Origin: Prevotellamassilia sp.
GTDB lineage: Bacteria > Bacteroidota > Bacteroidia > Bacteroidales > Bacteroidaceae
NCBI GenBank assembly: GCA_009775705.1
Contig: VSQE01000007.1
Span: 1-46,520 of the forward strand
Reading direction: 5' to 3'
DNA: 46,520 nucleotides
Translations under genes and position numbers: made by a program
The notes under the pieces: generated by a model
What the model was told of the DNA's origin: nothing
The model's input: the letters and a program-made list of their open reading frames with translations, nothing else
Database searches by the model: none
In this document: positions 33,618 to 41,777 of the stretch, piece by piece
Numbering within the stretch: position 1 is the stretch's first letter
How the letters are laid out: every line of letters starts with the position of its first letter

Positions 33618-34034
33618 TCAACGAAGAAGCCACTTGCCTGAGACATAAACCATCGGAAGGATCACTTCCTCTACTGTAGAATCCTTATATGTGATATTTA
33701 GAAACACATTGGCATAACGTCCGGAATCGCCTGTTTCAATACGTCCGAGCATAGCACCGACAACACCGCCGGCCTTGCCTGTTCTTGTATTCCTTGCGTT
33801 CTGCTTGTACAGGTTCACCATCTGCCGTTTGTAATCCTCCGGCTTCCCTTCAACAGAATGCATCCTGTCTACATATCCCCGGTAATCTCCTTTGAGGTAA
33901 AGGTCATAAATTTCCCGTACCTCCTGCTCCGTTGGCGGAAGAGGTTCCGACTTCTGTTTCCCCCTTCCCCCACATGCTACAACAAACAGCAGACCAACGA
34001 GCAGGAATATCGCTTTCGGAAAAATCTTCAGCAC
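33618..34034 (-). CDS. Small lipoprotein of unknown function
   Basis: A 138-residue protein with a lipoprotein signal (LLVGLLFVVAC, cysteine at residue 21), so it should be anchored in the outer or inner membrane. The body has a helix-rich part (EQEVREIYDLYLKGDYRGYVDRM) and a C-terminal beta part (YANVFLNITYKDSTVEEVIL) of NTF2/DUF4878-like appearance; that resemblance is tentative. The start is GTG at 34034, backed by an unusually good Shine-Dalgarno sequence (AGGAGG, about six bases upstream). It begins 18 bases after der and ends the era-der run. Confidence 0.75.
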   Translation of the reverse strand: MLKIFPKAIFLLVGLLFVVACGGRGKQKSEPLPPTEQEVREIYDLYLKGDYRGYVDRMHSVEGKPEDYKRQMVNLYKQNARNTRTGKAGGVVGAMLGRIETGDSGRYANVFLNITYKDSTVEEVILPMVYVSGKWLLR

Positions 34035-34052
34035 TTTTTCCCTCCTTTCGTC

Positions 34053-35369
34053 TTACTTCTGACGGATAAATATATTAAGAGGAGTCCCACAGAAATTCCA
34101 CCTTTCACGAATCTTGTTCTCCAAGAACCGGCGGTAAGGCTCCTTGACATACTGGGGCAGGTTTGCATAGAAGACAAAAGAAGGAATCCGCGTATCCGGA
34201 ATCTGGGCACAATACTTGATCTTGATGTATTTTCCTTTTATCGAGGGGGGCGGATAAGCTTCTATCAAAGGCAACATTTCTTCATTCAGTTTGGAAGTGG
34301 AAATGCGGCGGCGGCGGTTCAGATATACATCCTTCGCGGTCTCAAGCACGCGATAGATGCGCTGACGCGTCATGGCTGACGCGAATATCACGGGGAAATC
34401 CGTAAATGGTGCCATACGACTGCGGATGGCCTGCTCAAAATGGTCTATGACTTTCTGGTCTTTGTCTTCTACAAGATCCCACTTGTTGACAACGACAACA
34501 ATGCTCTTCTGATTGCGCTGAATCAACTGCACGATATTCATATCCTGGCCTTCAATACCACGAGTGGCATCTATCAGCAAAATACAGACATCCGAATTTT
34601 CAATGGCACGGATAGAGCGCATAACGGAATAGAACTCCAAATCTTCCGTCACCTTGTTTTTCTTTCTGATTCCGGCAGTATCTACCAGATAGAAATCGAA
34701 GCCGAACTTGTCATACTTTGTCAGGATACTATCGCGCGTAGTACCAGCAATGTCCGTAACAATATGACGGTCCTCGCCGATAAAAGCATTTATCAGACTA
34801 CTCTTCCCTGCGTTGGGACGCCCCACCACGGATATTCTGGGTATGTTGTCATCTTCATCACCGGCTCTCTCCTCCTTGGGAAATTTCTCGATAATCAGAT
34901 CAAGCAAATCTCCCGTCCCCCCTCCAGTAACGGCCGAGGTGCAATACGGATCCCCCAATCCCAAGGAATAGAATTCCGCAACCGAAAACCGATCTTCATT
35001 ATTATCCACCTTATTGGCACAAAGAACAACTGGTATCTTGGCCCTGCGAAGAATACCTGCCACTTCCGCATCTAAATCCGTCACTCCATTCTTTGCATCT
35101 ACAACAAAAAGAATGACATTAGCCTCTTCCGTAGCCAATATTACCTGACGGCGAATTTCCTCTTCGAAAATGTCATCGCTGTTTACAACCCATCCACCGG
35201 TATCTACAATAGAGAATTCATGTCGCCCCCACTCGCATTTGCCATATTGGCGGTCACGAGTTGTTCCCGCCACTTCACTTACGATTGCCTGACGCGTTCC
35301 CGTCAGACGGTTAAAGAGGGTCGACTTTCCTACATTGGGGCGGCCGACTATTGCCACTAAATTAGACAT
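34053..35369 (-). CDS. der: Ribosome-associated GTPase Der (EngA)
   Basis: A 438-residue protein with two tandem GTPase domains and a C-terminal KH-like domain, needed for 50S subunit assembly. G1 motifs are GRPNVGKST (residues 8-16) and GRPNAGKSS (about 183-191); DTGG and DTAGIRKK are the G3 motifs; NKVD and NKWD the G4 motifs. The C-terminal RNA-binding part includes the family motif PPSIKGKYIKIKYCAQ. Length is normal. It follows era by 32 bases. Confidence 0.98.
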   Translation of the reverse strand: MSNLVAIVGRPNVGKSTLFNRLTGTRQAIVSEVAGTTRDRQYGKCEWGRHEFSIVDTGGWVVNSDDIFEEEIRRQVILATEEANVILFVVDAKNGVTDLDAEVAGILRRAKIPVVLCANKVDNNEDRFSVAEFYSLGLGDPYCTSAVTGGGTGDLLDLIIEKFPKEERAGDEDDNIPRISVVGRPNAGKSSLINAFIGEDRHIVTDIAGTTRDSILTKYDKFGFDFYLVDTAGIRKKNKVTEDLEFYSVMRSIRAIENSDVCILLIDATRGIEGQDMNIVQLIQRNQKSIVVVVNKWDLVEDKDQKVIDHFEQAIRSRMAPFTDFPVIFASAMTRQRIYRVLETAKDVYLNRRRRISTSKLNEEMLPLIEAYPPPSIKGKYIKIKYCAQIPDTRIPSFVFYANLPQYVKEPYRRFLENKIRERWNFCGTPLNIFIRQK

Positions 35370-35401
35370 TGTTTTTCTGATTTTCTGTTGAGTTACTCTT
35401 G

Positions 35402-36283
35402 TTAATCCATTCTGTAGCCATATGCCTCCAAACGTTTGGAGGAACTGCGCCAGTCTTTATCCACCTTGATGAAAATATCCAGATATATACTTTTCGCAAA
35501 GAATTTTTCAAGTGTCCTGCGCGCTTCGGATGAGACTTTCTTCAGGGCTACTCCACGATGTCCTATAAGAATGCCCTTCTGACTTTCCCTTTCACAATAA
35601 ATCACGGCACTGATATGAATACTTTTCGAACTTTCTTTGAATTGCTCTACTACGACCTCAACGGAATAAGGTATCTCTTTGTCATAATAAAGCAATATCT
35701 TTTCCCGGATAATCTCAGTCACAAAAAAACGGGCCGGCCGGTCTGTCCATTGGTCTTTTCCAAAATAGGGAGGAGAATCCGGCAGAAGTTCCTTGATACG
35801 ACACAGTACATTGTCCACATTAAATTTGGCCTGGGCCGAGATCGGGAAAATCTCCGCCTTAGGAAGGCTCTCATGCCACTTTGCCACAAGGGCCTCCAAA
35901 TCCTTCTGGTTAGAAAGGTCTATCTTATTAATAAGCACGAGCACCGGCACATCCATGCGTTCCACCTTTTTCAGGAAATCGCTATTTTTGTCCGTTTTTT
36001 CCACAACGTCCGTCACATACAGCAAGACATCGGCATCCTGCAATGCGGACTCGCTAAACGCCAACATGGACTCCTGCAACTTATAATTGGGCTTCAACAC
36101 TCCCGGAGTGTCACTGAAGACAATCTGGGCTTCGTCCGAGTTGATGATTCCCATAATACGATGACGTGTGGTCTGAGCCTTAAAAGTTGTAATGGAGATA
36201 CGCTCTCCCATAAACAAATTCATCAATGTAGATTTTCCTACATTGGGATTTCCTACGATATTGACAAAACCGGCTTTGTGCAT
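35402..36283 (-). CDS. era: Ribosome-associated GTPase Era
   Basis: A 293-residue GTPase that binds 16S rRNA and helps mature the 30S subunit. G1 is GNPNVGKST (residues 11-19), G3 is DTPGVLKP, and G4 is NKIDLS. The C-terminal KH domain includes IGHRGVALKKVSSEARR, the GxxG-type RNA-binding loop. Length is normal. A terminator separates it from fabH, so it probably has its own promoter, which I could not pinpoint. Confidence 0.98.
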   Translation of the reverse strand: MHKAGFVNIVGNPNVGKSTLMNLFMGERISITTFKAQTTRHRIMGIINSDEAQIVFSDTPGVLKPNYKLQESMLAFSESALQDADVLLYVTDVVEKTDKNSDFLKKVERMDVPVLVLINKIDLSNQKDLEALVAKWHESLPKAEIFPISAQAKFNVDNVLCRIKELLPDSPPYFGKDQWTDRPARFFVTEIIREKILLYYDKEIPYSVEVVVEQFKESSKSIHISAVIYCERESQKGILIGHRGVALKKVSSEARRTLEKFFAKSIYLDIFIKVDKDWRSSSKRLEAYGYRMD

Positions 36284-36375
36284 TTATTTTCCCGCTCTAT
36301 TGCTATTTTTTTCAATGGTTCCCGACAAACCTGCCGGAGATATTCTATAATATACTAATCCTGTACGAAAGAAAA

Positions 36376-36408
36376 CCCCACGGGGAAGTTTTGAACCTCC
36401 CCATGGGG
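36376..36408 (-). terminator. Terminator after fabH
   Basis: Nested arms CCCCA / TGGGG and GGGGA / TCCCC, separated by a 1x1 mismatch, enclose an 11-base loop; the minus strand continues as TTTTCTTTC. It divides the yceD-rpmF-fabH unit from era-der. Confidence 0.7.
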
Positions 36409-36439
36409 ATATTTATATCATCGCTTGCAGCAGCTATTG

Positions 36440-37438
36440 TCACACGGCATCATATCCCCACTTCAAATAAGCGGCACCCCATGTAAATCCTGCTCCGAAA
36501 GCGGTTAGAATCAGATTGTCTCCTTTTTTCAGCTGCTTCTCATAATCCCACAATGCCAACGGGAGAGTTCCAGCCGAGGTATTTCCATAACGCTGGATGT
36601 TCAGCATAACTTTCTCCATCGGAAGTTCCAGACGATGGGCTACAGCCTCAATGATACGCACATTTGCCTGATGAGGTATCACCCATGCGATATTTTCCTT
36701 ATCCAAACCGTTACGTTCGGCAATAAGGGCACTCGCATCACTCATATTCGTCACGGCGAACTTAAATACAGTCCGTCCCTCCTGATGCAGATAATGCATA
36801 CGATGGTCTATTGTAAAATAAGAAGGAGAGCAAACCGAACCTCCAGCCTTCATGCAAAGAAACGGAAGGCCTTTCCCGTCCGTACGAAGATAAGAGTCTT
36901 TCCAGCCCAGATCCTCTGTGCTCGGCTCCACCATGACGGCTGCCGCTCCATCTCCGAATATGGGACATGTCGCACGGTCGGTATAATCAACGATGGATGA
37001 CATCTTGTCCGCACCGCATACGACTATTTTCTTATAACGTCCACTCTGAACCATTCCGGCAGCAGCATCCATGGCAAATAGAAAGCCGCAACACGCAGCC
37101 TGCATATCAATGGCAAAGGCATTTTTCATTCCCAGTCGGCCGATGACAATAGAAGATGTTGACGGGAAGTGATAATCGGGTGTCGTTGTAGCGACAATCA
37201 CACAATCCACTTCCTGAGGATCGGTCCCGGTCTTTTCCAACAATTGCTTCACGGCCTTACGCGCCAGAAAACTTGTTCCCAGTCCTTCTTCATTCAGGAT
37301 GCGCCGTTCCTTAATACCGATACGGGACATGATCCATTCGTCATTCGTATCTACCATGCGCGACAATTCATCATTGTTCAGCACATATTCCGGAACATAT
37401 CCGCCGACACCCGTAATAACAGCATTGAAATTTCCCAT
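36440..37438 (-). CDS. fabH: 3-oxoacyl-ACP synthase III
   Basis: A 332-residue condensing enzyme that starts fatty acid synthesis by joining an acyl-CoA to malonyl-ACP. The triad is C116 (DMQAACCGFLFAM), His in IPHQANVRIIEA and Asn in RYGNTSAGTLP. The residue after the catalytic Cys is a second Cys, where most FabH proteins have Ala or Ser. The ATG at 37438 starts MGNFNAVITGVGGYVPEYVL as in the family; an upstream in-frame start at 37495 adds an unlikely tail. It follows rpmF by 85 bases, the usual linkage of lipid and ribosome genes. Confidence 0.97.
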   Translation of the reverse strand: MGNFNAVITGVGGYVPEYVLNNDELSRMVDTNDEWIMSRIGIKERRILNEEGLGTSFLARKAVKQLLEKTGTDPQEVDCVIVATTTPDYHFPSTSSIVIGRLGMKNAFAIDMQAACCGFLFAMDAAAGMVQSGRYKKIVVCGADKMSSIVDYTDRATCPIFGDGAAAVMVEPSTEDLGWKDSYLRTDGKGLPFLCMKAGGSVCSPSYFTIDHRMHYLHQEGRTVFKFAVTNMSDASALIAERNGLDKENIAWVIPHQANVRIIEAVAHRLELPMEKVMLNIQRYGNTSAGTLPLALWDYEKQLKKGDNLILTAFGAGFTWGAAYLKWGYDAV

Positions 37439-37523
37439 TCTGTCAGTGGTGTTTTTTATAAAATCAGAGCTGAAAGGAAGTATGGAGGGGTCCATATTCC
37501 GCTTTCAGCCCCGTTTTCTGTTC

Positions 37524-37709
37524 TTACTCTGCAACTTCCTTCACGATGGCCAACTTACCGCGATAGTATCCGCAAGTAGGACATACTCTGTGATAAATGT
37601 GCCACGCACCGCAATTGGGGCAAATTGCCAATGCCGGAGCGACAGCCTTATCATGTGTTCTACGTTTCAGAGTTCTTGTTTTAGATTGTCTTCTTTTAGG
37701 ATGTGCCAT
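37524..37709 (-). CDS. rpmF: 50S ribosomal protein L32
   Basis: A 61-residue ribosomal protein. MAHPKRRQSKTRTLKRRTHD is the basic N-terminus, and CPNCGAWH with CPTCGYYRGK is an intact four-cysteine zinc site. It is encoded between yceD and fabH, the classic position. The zinc-containing form would be the main copy; no zinc-free paralogue is in the window. Confidence 0.98.
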   Translation of the reverse strand: MAHPKRRQSKTRTLKRRTHDKAVAPALAICPNCGAWHIYHRVCPTCGYYRGKLAIVKEVAE

Positions 37710-37743
37710 TTTTATTTATACTTTATATGTTAATAATTCAATT

Positions 37744-38190
37744 TCATGCCCGACAACTGCCCAGACACGACAACATGTCTTCATCACATTCGCCATCAGG
37801 ATGCACACGCTGTATCGGTAACGACAATTCCGTCATTTCATACACATCCCATGAAATGTCATAGAGTCCATTCTTTCCTGTCATATATTTGACATCCGGA
37901 TCTTCCGTCTCATATTCTGTCACCTTTACAGAGTCGCGGACATCAATCTCCCGCCTCAACTCTTCCAGGCAACGGTCGCACGTAACAATCACGTGTCCTC
38001 TTATGGAAAAGTCTAACTGGAAGCAACCTTCCGTCAAGTCCCGCACGCGTAACTCGACAAACACTTCCCCACCACAGATTTCATCTTGATCAAGCGAGCA
38101 AAAAAAATCATTCGCCAACTCGAAACGCAGCGCTTCTCCCTTTCGGGATGCTGCCACCAGGTCTATCTGTAAGTTATCCATACTCGGCAT
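37744..38190 (-). CDS. yceD: YceD/DUF177-family protein
   Basis: A 148-residue protein of the DUF177 family, always linked to rpmF and implicated in 23S rRNA processing or accumulation. It contains the paired CDRCLEEL motif near residue 71 and a C-terminal CDEDMLSCLGSC, giving cysteine pairs suited to metal binding. Two starts are possible: 38190 (MPS) or 38181 (MDNLQIDLVAA). It leads the yceD-rpmF-fabH unit, with a promoter box directly upstream. Confidence 0.88.
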   Translation of the reverse strand: MPSMDNLQIDLVAASRKGEALRFELANDFFCSLDQDEICGGEVFVELRVRDLTEGCFQLDFSIRGHVIVTCDRCLEELRREIDVRDSVKVTEYETEDPDVKYMTGKNGLYDISWDVYEMTELSLPIQRVHPDGECDEDMLSCLGSCRA

Positions 38191-38198
38191 AGCGGCTG

Positions 38199-38206
38199 CA
38201 AAGATA
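38199..38206 (-). promoter_or_regulatory. Promoter -7 box for yceD-rpmF-fabH
   Basis: TATCTTTG on the minus strand, nine bases before the first ATG of yceD (18 before the second). Such a short leader favours the second ATG at 38181. Confidence 0.5.
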
Positions 38207-38272
38207 CTATTTTTTTAAATATTAGCATAGCAGGCAACTAATATTTTTAATATCCTTCCGCTTTACCGGACC

Positions 38273-38318
38273 ATAAAAAATCCCGAATCCGAAGTTTTTT
38301 CAAATTCCGGATCCGGGA
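38273..38318 (-). terminator. Terminator after htpG
   Basis: On the minus strand TCCCGGATCCGGAA (38318-38305) pairs imperfectly with TTCGGATTCGGGA (38293-38281), then ATTTTTTATGG follows. Confidence 0.8.
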
Positions 38319-38340
38319 ACAGTCACTTACAGACGTTTCT

Positions 38341-40395
38341 TCACTTGATTAGTTCTACGCTCCGTTTCAGGAAATCGTTGAGAGCCTTTCCTTTCAAGAG
38401 TCCATTCTGCAAAAGAGCCAGATCAATCAACTGGGGTATGATTTTATTGGTAGCCGCATACTCTGCAAGAATCGTCTTCTTTTTCTCCTCCTGCGCATTG
38501 ATATCGTCATTGCATTTGTTCAGTTCATCCCGCTCCTCCTGGGTAATCTCATCATATTTTTTACCCTGCTGCGTCTGCTCAATCGCAGCATGACGAGCAC
38601 GCAAACCTTTTAGCTCCGCTTCTACTGGCTGAAGTCTGGCAGACACCGAAGCGGAGACATCGGTCAGAATCTCCTTAACCAGACGATGGTCGGCATTGAG
38701 GACAACGCTGTACATATCGGGCATCTCGCCGTAGAATGACATTCCGGTCTGCAACGCACTCATTTCTTTCATGCGGCGCATATACTCACTCTGTGTGATC
38801 ACAACCGGAACATTGTCTGCTCCCATGGAAGCAGTCTCGACATGGAACTCTACTTTCTCCAGTTTCGGCAAACGCGAGGTAAATGCGCCGGACAGACTGG
38901 CAGTCTCCTCTGCGGTCAGTTCGGTTGCCGGGGCATCCCCTTTCCGAATCAGGCGGTCTATGACATCACCGTCCACACGGGAGAAACGGCTATTCTCGAA
39001 TTTCTGCTCCAGCATTCCCACCAACGGGCTGTCCAGCTGCCCGTCCATAAGCAGCACACTATATCCTTTGGCACGGGCCGCCTCTATATAACTGTATTGC
39101 GCCTCCTTGTCGCTGGCATACAAATAAATCAGATTTCCGTCTTTATCCGTCTGCGCAGTTTTGATAAGGTCCTTATATTCTTCATACATAAAATACTTTC
39201 CGTCCACATCCTTCAGCAAGGAAAACTTGGCAGCCTTATCGTAGAAGTCCGTCTGGGAAAGCATTCCGTAATGGATGAACAGTTTCAGATCGTCCCATTT
39301 CTGTTCAAAGTCCTCGCGGCTGTTCTTGAAAATACTCTGCAAACGATCGCATACTTTCTTCGTGATATAGGAAGATATCTTCTTGACATTGGCATCACTC
39401 TGCAAATAGCTGCGGCTGACATTCAAAGGGATGTCCGGAGAGTCGATCACACCGTGCAGGAGTGTCAGAAAATCGGGCACGATATTCTCCACCTGATCCG
39501 TCACGAACACCTGATTGCAATACAACTGTATCTTGTTACGGTGTATTTCAATATTGCTCTTGATCTTGGGAAAATACAAAACACCTGTCAAGTTAAACGG
39601 ATAGTCTACATTCAGATGGATCCAGAACAAAGGTTCGTCGCTCATAGGATAAAGCTCGCGGTAGAAATTCTTATAGTCCTCGTCCTTCAACGTAGAAGGC
39701 ACCTTTGTCCAAAGCGGATTCGTGTCATTCACGATATTGTCCTCGTCCGTCTCCACTTGCTTGCCGTCTTTCCATTCTGTCTTCTTTCCCAACGCCACGG
39801 GAACAGGCAGGAAGCGGCAATATTTTGCCAACAGTTCTGATATCTTGCTGTTTTCCAGAAATTCCTTGCAATCATCATCAATATACAGAACAATGTCGGT
39901 GCCGCGGTCCGCCTTTTCACAAGTCTCGATTTCAAACGCCGGCGATCCGTCGCAACTCCATTTCACAGCTTCGGCTCCTTCACGATAACTGCGGGTAACG
40001 ATCTCCACCTTCTTCGAAACCATGAAGGAAGAATAGAATCCAAGACCGAAATGGCCGATGATGGCATTGGCATCCTCCTTATATTTCTCGAGAAAATCAT
40101 TGGCTCCTGAGAAAGCTATCTGATTGATGTACTTGTCTATTTCCTCGGCCGTCATGCCTATACCGCGGTCGCTTACCGTGAGTGTACCCGCCTCCTTGTC
40201 CAGCTTTACGCGAACAGTCAGGTCACCCAACTCACCGGAAAAGTCTCCCTTCGACGCATAAGTCTTCAGTTTCTGAGTGGCATCCACCGCATTCGAGATT
40301 ATCTCACGCAAGAATATCTCGTGATCACTGTACAAGAATTTTTTTATTACCGGAAAAATGTTCTCAGTAGTAATTCCAATTGTTCCTTTTTGCAT
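38341..40395 (-). CDS. htpG: Molecular chaperone HtpG (Hsp90)
   Basis: A 684-residue cytosolic ATP-dependent chaperone. The GHKL ATPase domain has IISNAVDATQKL (the usual Asn), DRGIGMTAEE and GHFGLGFYSSFMV; the middle domain includes the conserved arginine in LNVSRSYLQSD; the C-terminal dimerisation domain completes it. It is longer than E. coli HtpG (624), mainly through an inserted charged helical stretch near residues 600-640 (AIEQTQQGKKYDEITQEERD). Transcribed alone, with a promoter upstream and a terminator downstream. Confidence 0.97.
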   Translation of the reverse strand: MQKGTIGITTENIFPVIKKFLYSDHEIFLREIISNAVDATQKLKTYASKGDFSGELGDLTVRVKLDKEAGTLTVSDRGIGMTAEEIDKYINQIAFSGANDFLEKYKEDANAIIGHFGLGFYSSFMVSKKVEIVTRSYREGAEAVKWSCDGSPAFEIETCEKADRGTDIVLYIDDDCKEFLENSKISELLAKYCRFLPVPVALGKKTEWKDGKQVETDEDNIVNDTNPLWTKVPSTLKDEDYKNFYRELYPMSDEPLFWIHLNVDYPFNLTGVLYFPKIKSNIEIHRNKIQLYCNQVFVTDQVENIVPDFLTLLHGVIDSPDIPLNVSRSYLQSDANVKKISSYITKKVCDRLQSIFKNSREDFEQKWDDLKLFIHYGMLSQTDFYDKAAKFSLLKDVDGKYFMYEEYKDLIKTAQTDKDGNLIYLYASDKEAQYSYIEAARAKGYSVLLMDGQLDSPLVGMLEQKFENSRFSRVDGDVIDRLIRKGDAPATELTAEETASLSGAFTSRLPKLEKVEFHVETASMGADNVPVVITQSEYMRRMKEMSALQTGMSFYGEMPDMYSVVLNADHRLVKEILTDVSASVSARLQPVEAELKGLRARHAAIEQTQQGKKYDEITQEERDELNKCNDDINAQEEKKKTILAEYAATNKIIPQLIDLALLQNGLLKGKALNDFLKRSVELIK

Positions 40396-40433
40396 AGTTC
40401 TTTATTTTTTAATATCCGTTGCCCTGTCATATA

Positions 40434-40466
40434 CAAATAGTATGCCACACCAGCCTATCCGACAAA
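40434..40466 (-). promoter_or_regulatory. Promoter of htpG
   Basis: On the minus strand TTTG (40466-40463) and ACTATTTG (40441-40434) are 21 bases apart; the -7 box departs by one base from TAnnTTTG. No separate heat-shock operator was recognised. Confidence 0.45.
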
Positions 40467-40472
40467 AAAATT

Positions 40473-41750
40473 CTAAGAATAACGTTTCCGCCACTTCTCC
40501 CAAAAATTTCTCATGCGTTCAGCAGCCTTGGCCTCCTGTGGGTTGTCGGCCGGTGTCCAAAAAGAGGTATCACCCAGTTCCGAAGGAAGATACTGCTGGG
40601 GCGCAAAGTGCTGAGGACAGTCGTGCGGGTAAATATAACCGTCACTATAGCCCAGCTCCGCCATCAAAGACGTGGGCGCATTGCGCAGGTGCATGGGTAC
40701 GGGCAGATTTCCCGTCTTACGTACCAGAGACAAGGCCGCGTCAATTCCCAAATAGGAAGAATTACTCTTCGGACTTGTGGCCAGATATACGGTAGCCTCA
40801 GCCAAGGGTATCCGCCCTTCGGGCCAGCCTATCTTCTGCACGGCATCAAACGCGGCATTGGCCAGCAGAAGCGCATTGGGATTGGCCAGTCCGATGTCCT
40901 CCGATGCAGAGATTACCAGACGCCGGGCTATAAATTTAGGGTCCTCCCCTCCCTCGATCATCCGGGCCAGCCAATACAGCGCGGCATCGGGGTCGCTGCC
41001 CCGTATGCTCTTTATGAAGGCCGAGATAATATCATAGTGCATCTCGCCGCCTTTGTCGTATGCCTGCGGATTCTGTTGCAAGCGCTCCGACACTGTATTG
41101 TTGTCTATCACTACAGAACCCGAAGGCGCCGCATTTACCAGCAGATCCAGAATATTAAGCAGTTTACGGGCATCGCCACCGCTGTAACGCAACAAAGCCT
41201 CGGTCTCTTTCAGTTCGATACGCCTTTCCTTCAGAATCGCATCCTTACGGATGGCCGTCTCGACCAGTTCGAGCAGACACTCCTTGTCCAGGCTCTTCAA
41301 CACATAAACCTGACATCTTGACAACAACGGACGGATCACCTCGAAGGAAGGGTTCTCCGTGGTGGCGCCCACCAGCGTGATGGTTCCCGTCTCTACCGCC
41401 GCAAGTAAGGAATCCTGCTGAGACTTAGAGAAACGATGTATCTCGTCTATGAAAAGAATCGGACTCTGCCGGCCGAAAAAATGATTGCGTCCGGCACGCT
41501 CAATGATTTCCCGCACATCCTTCACACCACAGTTTACGGCCGAAAGCGTGTAGAACGGTGTCTCCAGCCTGCTGGCAATGATCCGTGCAAGCGTCGTTTT
41601 TCCCACTCCGGGAGGCCCCCATAGAATAAACGAAGAGATATGTCCGGAATCAATCATGCGTCGGAGCACGGCCCCCTCTCCCACCAGATGTCTCTGTCCT
41701 ATGTAATCATCCAATGTCGTCGGCCTCAACCGCTCTGCCAAAGGTGTCAT
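40473..41750 (-). CDS. rarA: Replication-associated recombination protein A (RarA/MgsA)
   Basis: A 425-residue AAA+ ATPase related to clamp loaders that acts at stalled replication forks. Walker A is GPPGVGKT (about residues 45-52), Walker B is ILFIDEIHRFSKSQQD, and sensor 1 is LVGATTENPSFEV. The C-terminal tetramerisation region has IRGSDPDAALYWLARMIEGG and LVISASEDIGLANP. Length is typical. It lies 27 bases after the ABC-F gene, so the two may be cotranscribed. Confidence 0.97.
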   Translation of the reverse strand: MTPLAERLRPTTLDDYIGQRHLVGEGAVLRRMIDSGHISSFILWGPPGVGKTTLARIIASRLETPFYTLSAVNCGVKDVREIIERAGRNHFFGRQSPILFIDEIHRFSKSQQDSLLAAVETGTITLVGATTENPSFEVIRPLLSRCQVYVLKSLDKECLLELVETAIRKDAILKERRIELKETEALLRYSGGDARKLLNILDLLVNAAPSGSVVIDNNTVSERLQQNPQAYDKGGEMHYDIISAFIKSIRGSDPDAALYWLARMIEGGEDPKFIARRLVISASEDIGLANPNALLLANAAFDAVQKIGWPEGRIPLAEATVYLATSPKSNSSYLGIDAALSLVRKTGNLPVPMHLRNAPTSLMAELGYSDGYIYPHDCPQHFAPQQYLPSELGDTSFWTPADNPQEAKAAERMRNFWEKWRKRYS

Positions 41751-41777
41751 TCTTTCTACCTGTTAATTTATTTGATA

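Noticed and set aside
38842..39840. 332-codon frame opposite htpG
   Set aside because: Antisense shadow; htpG is certain.
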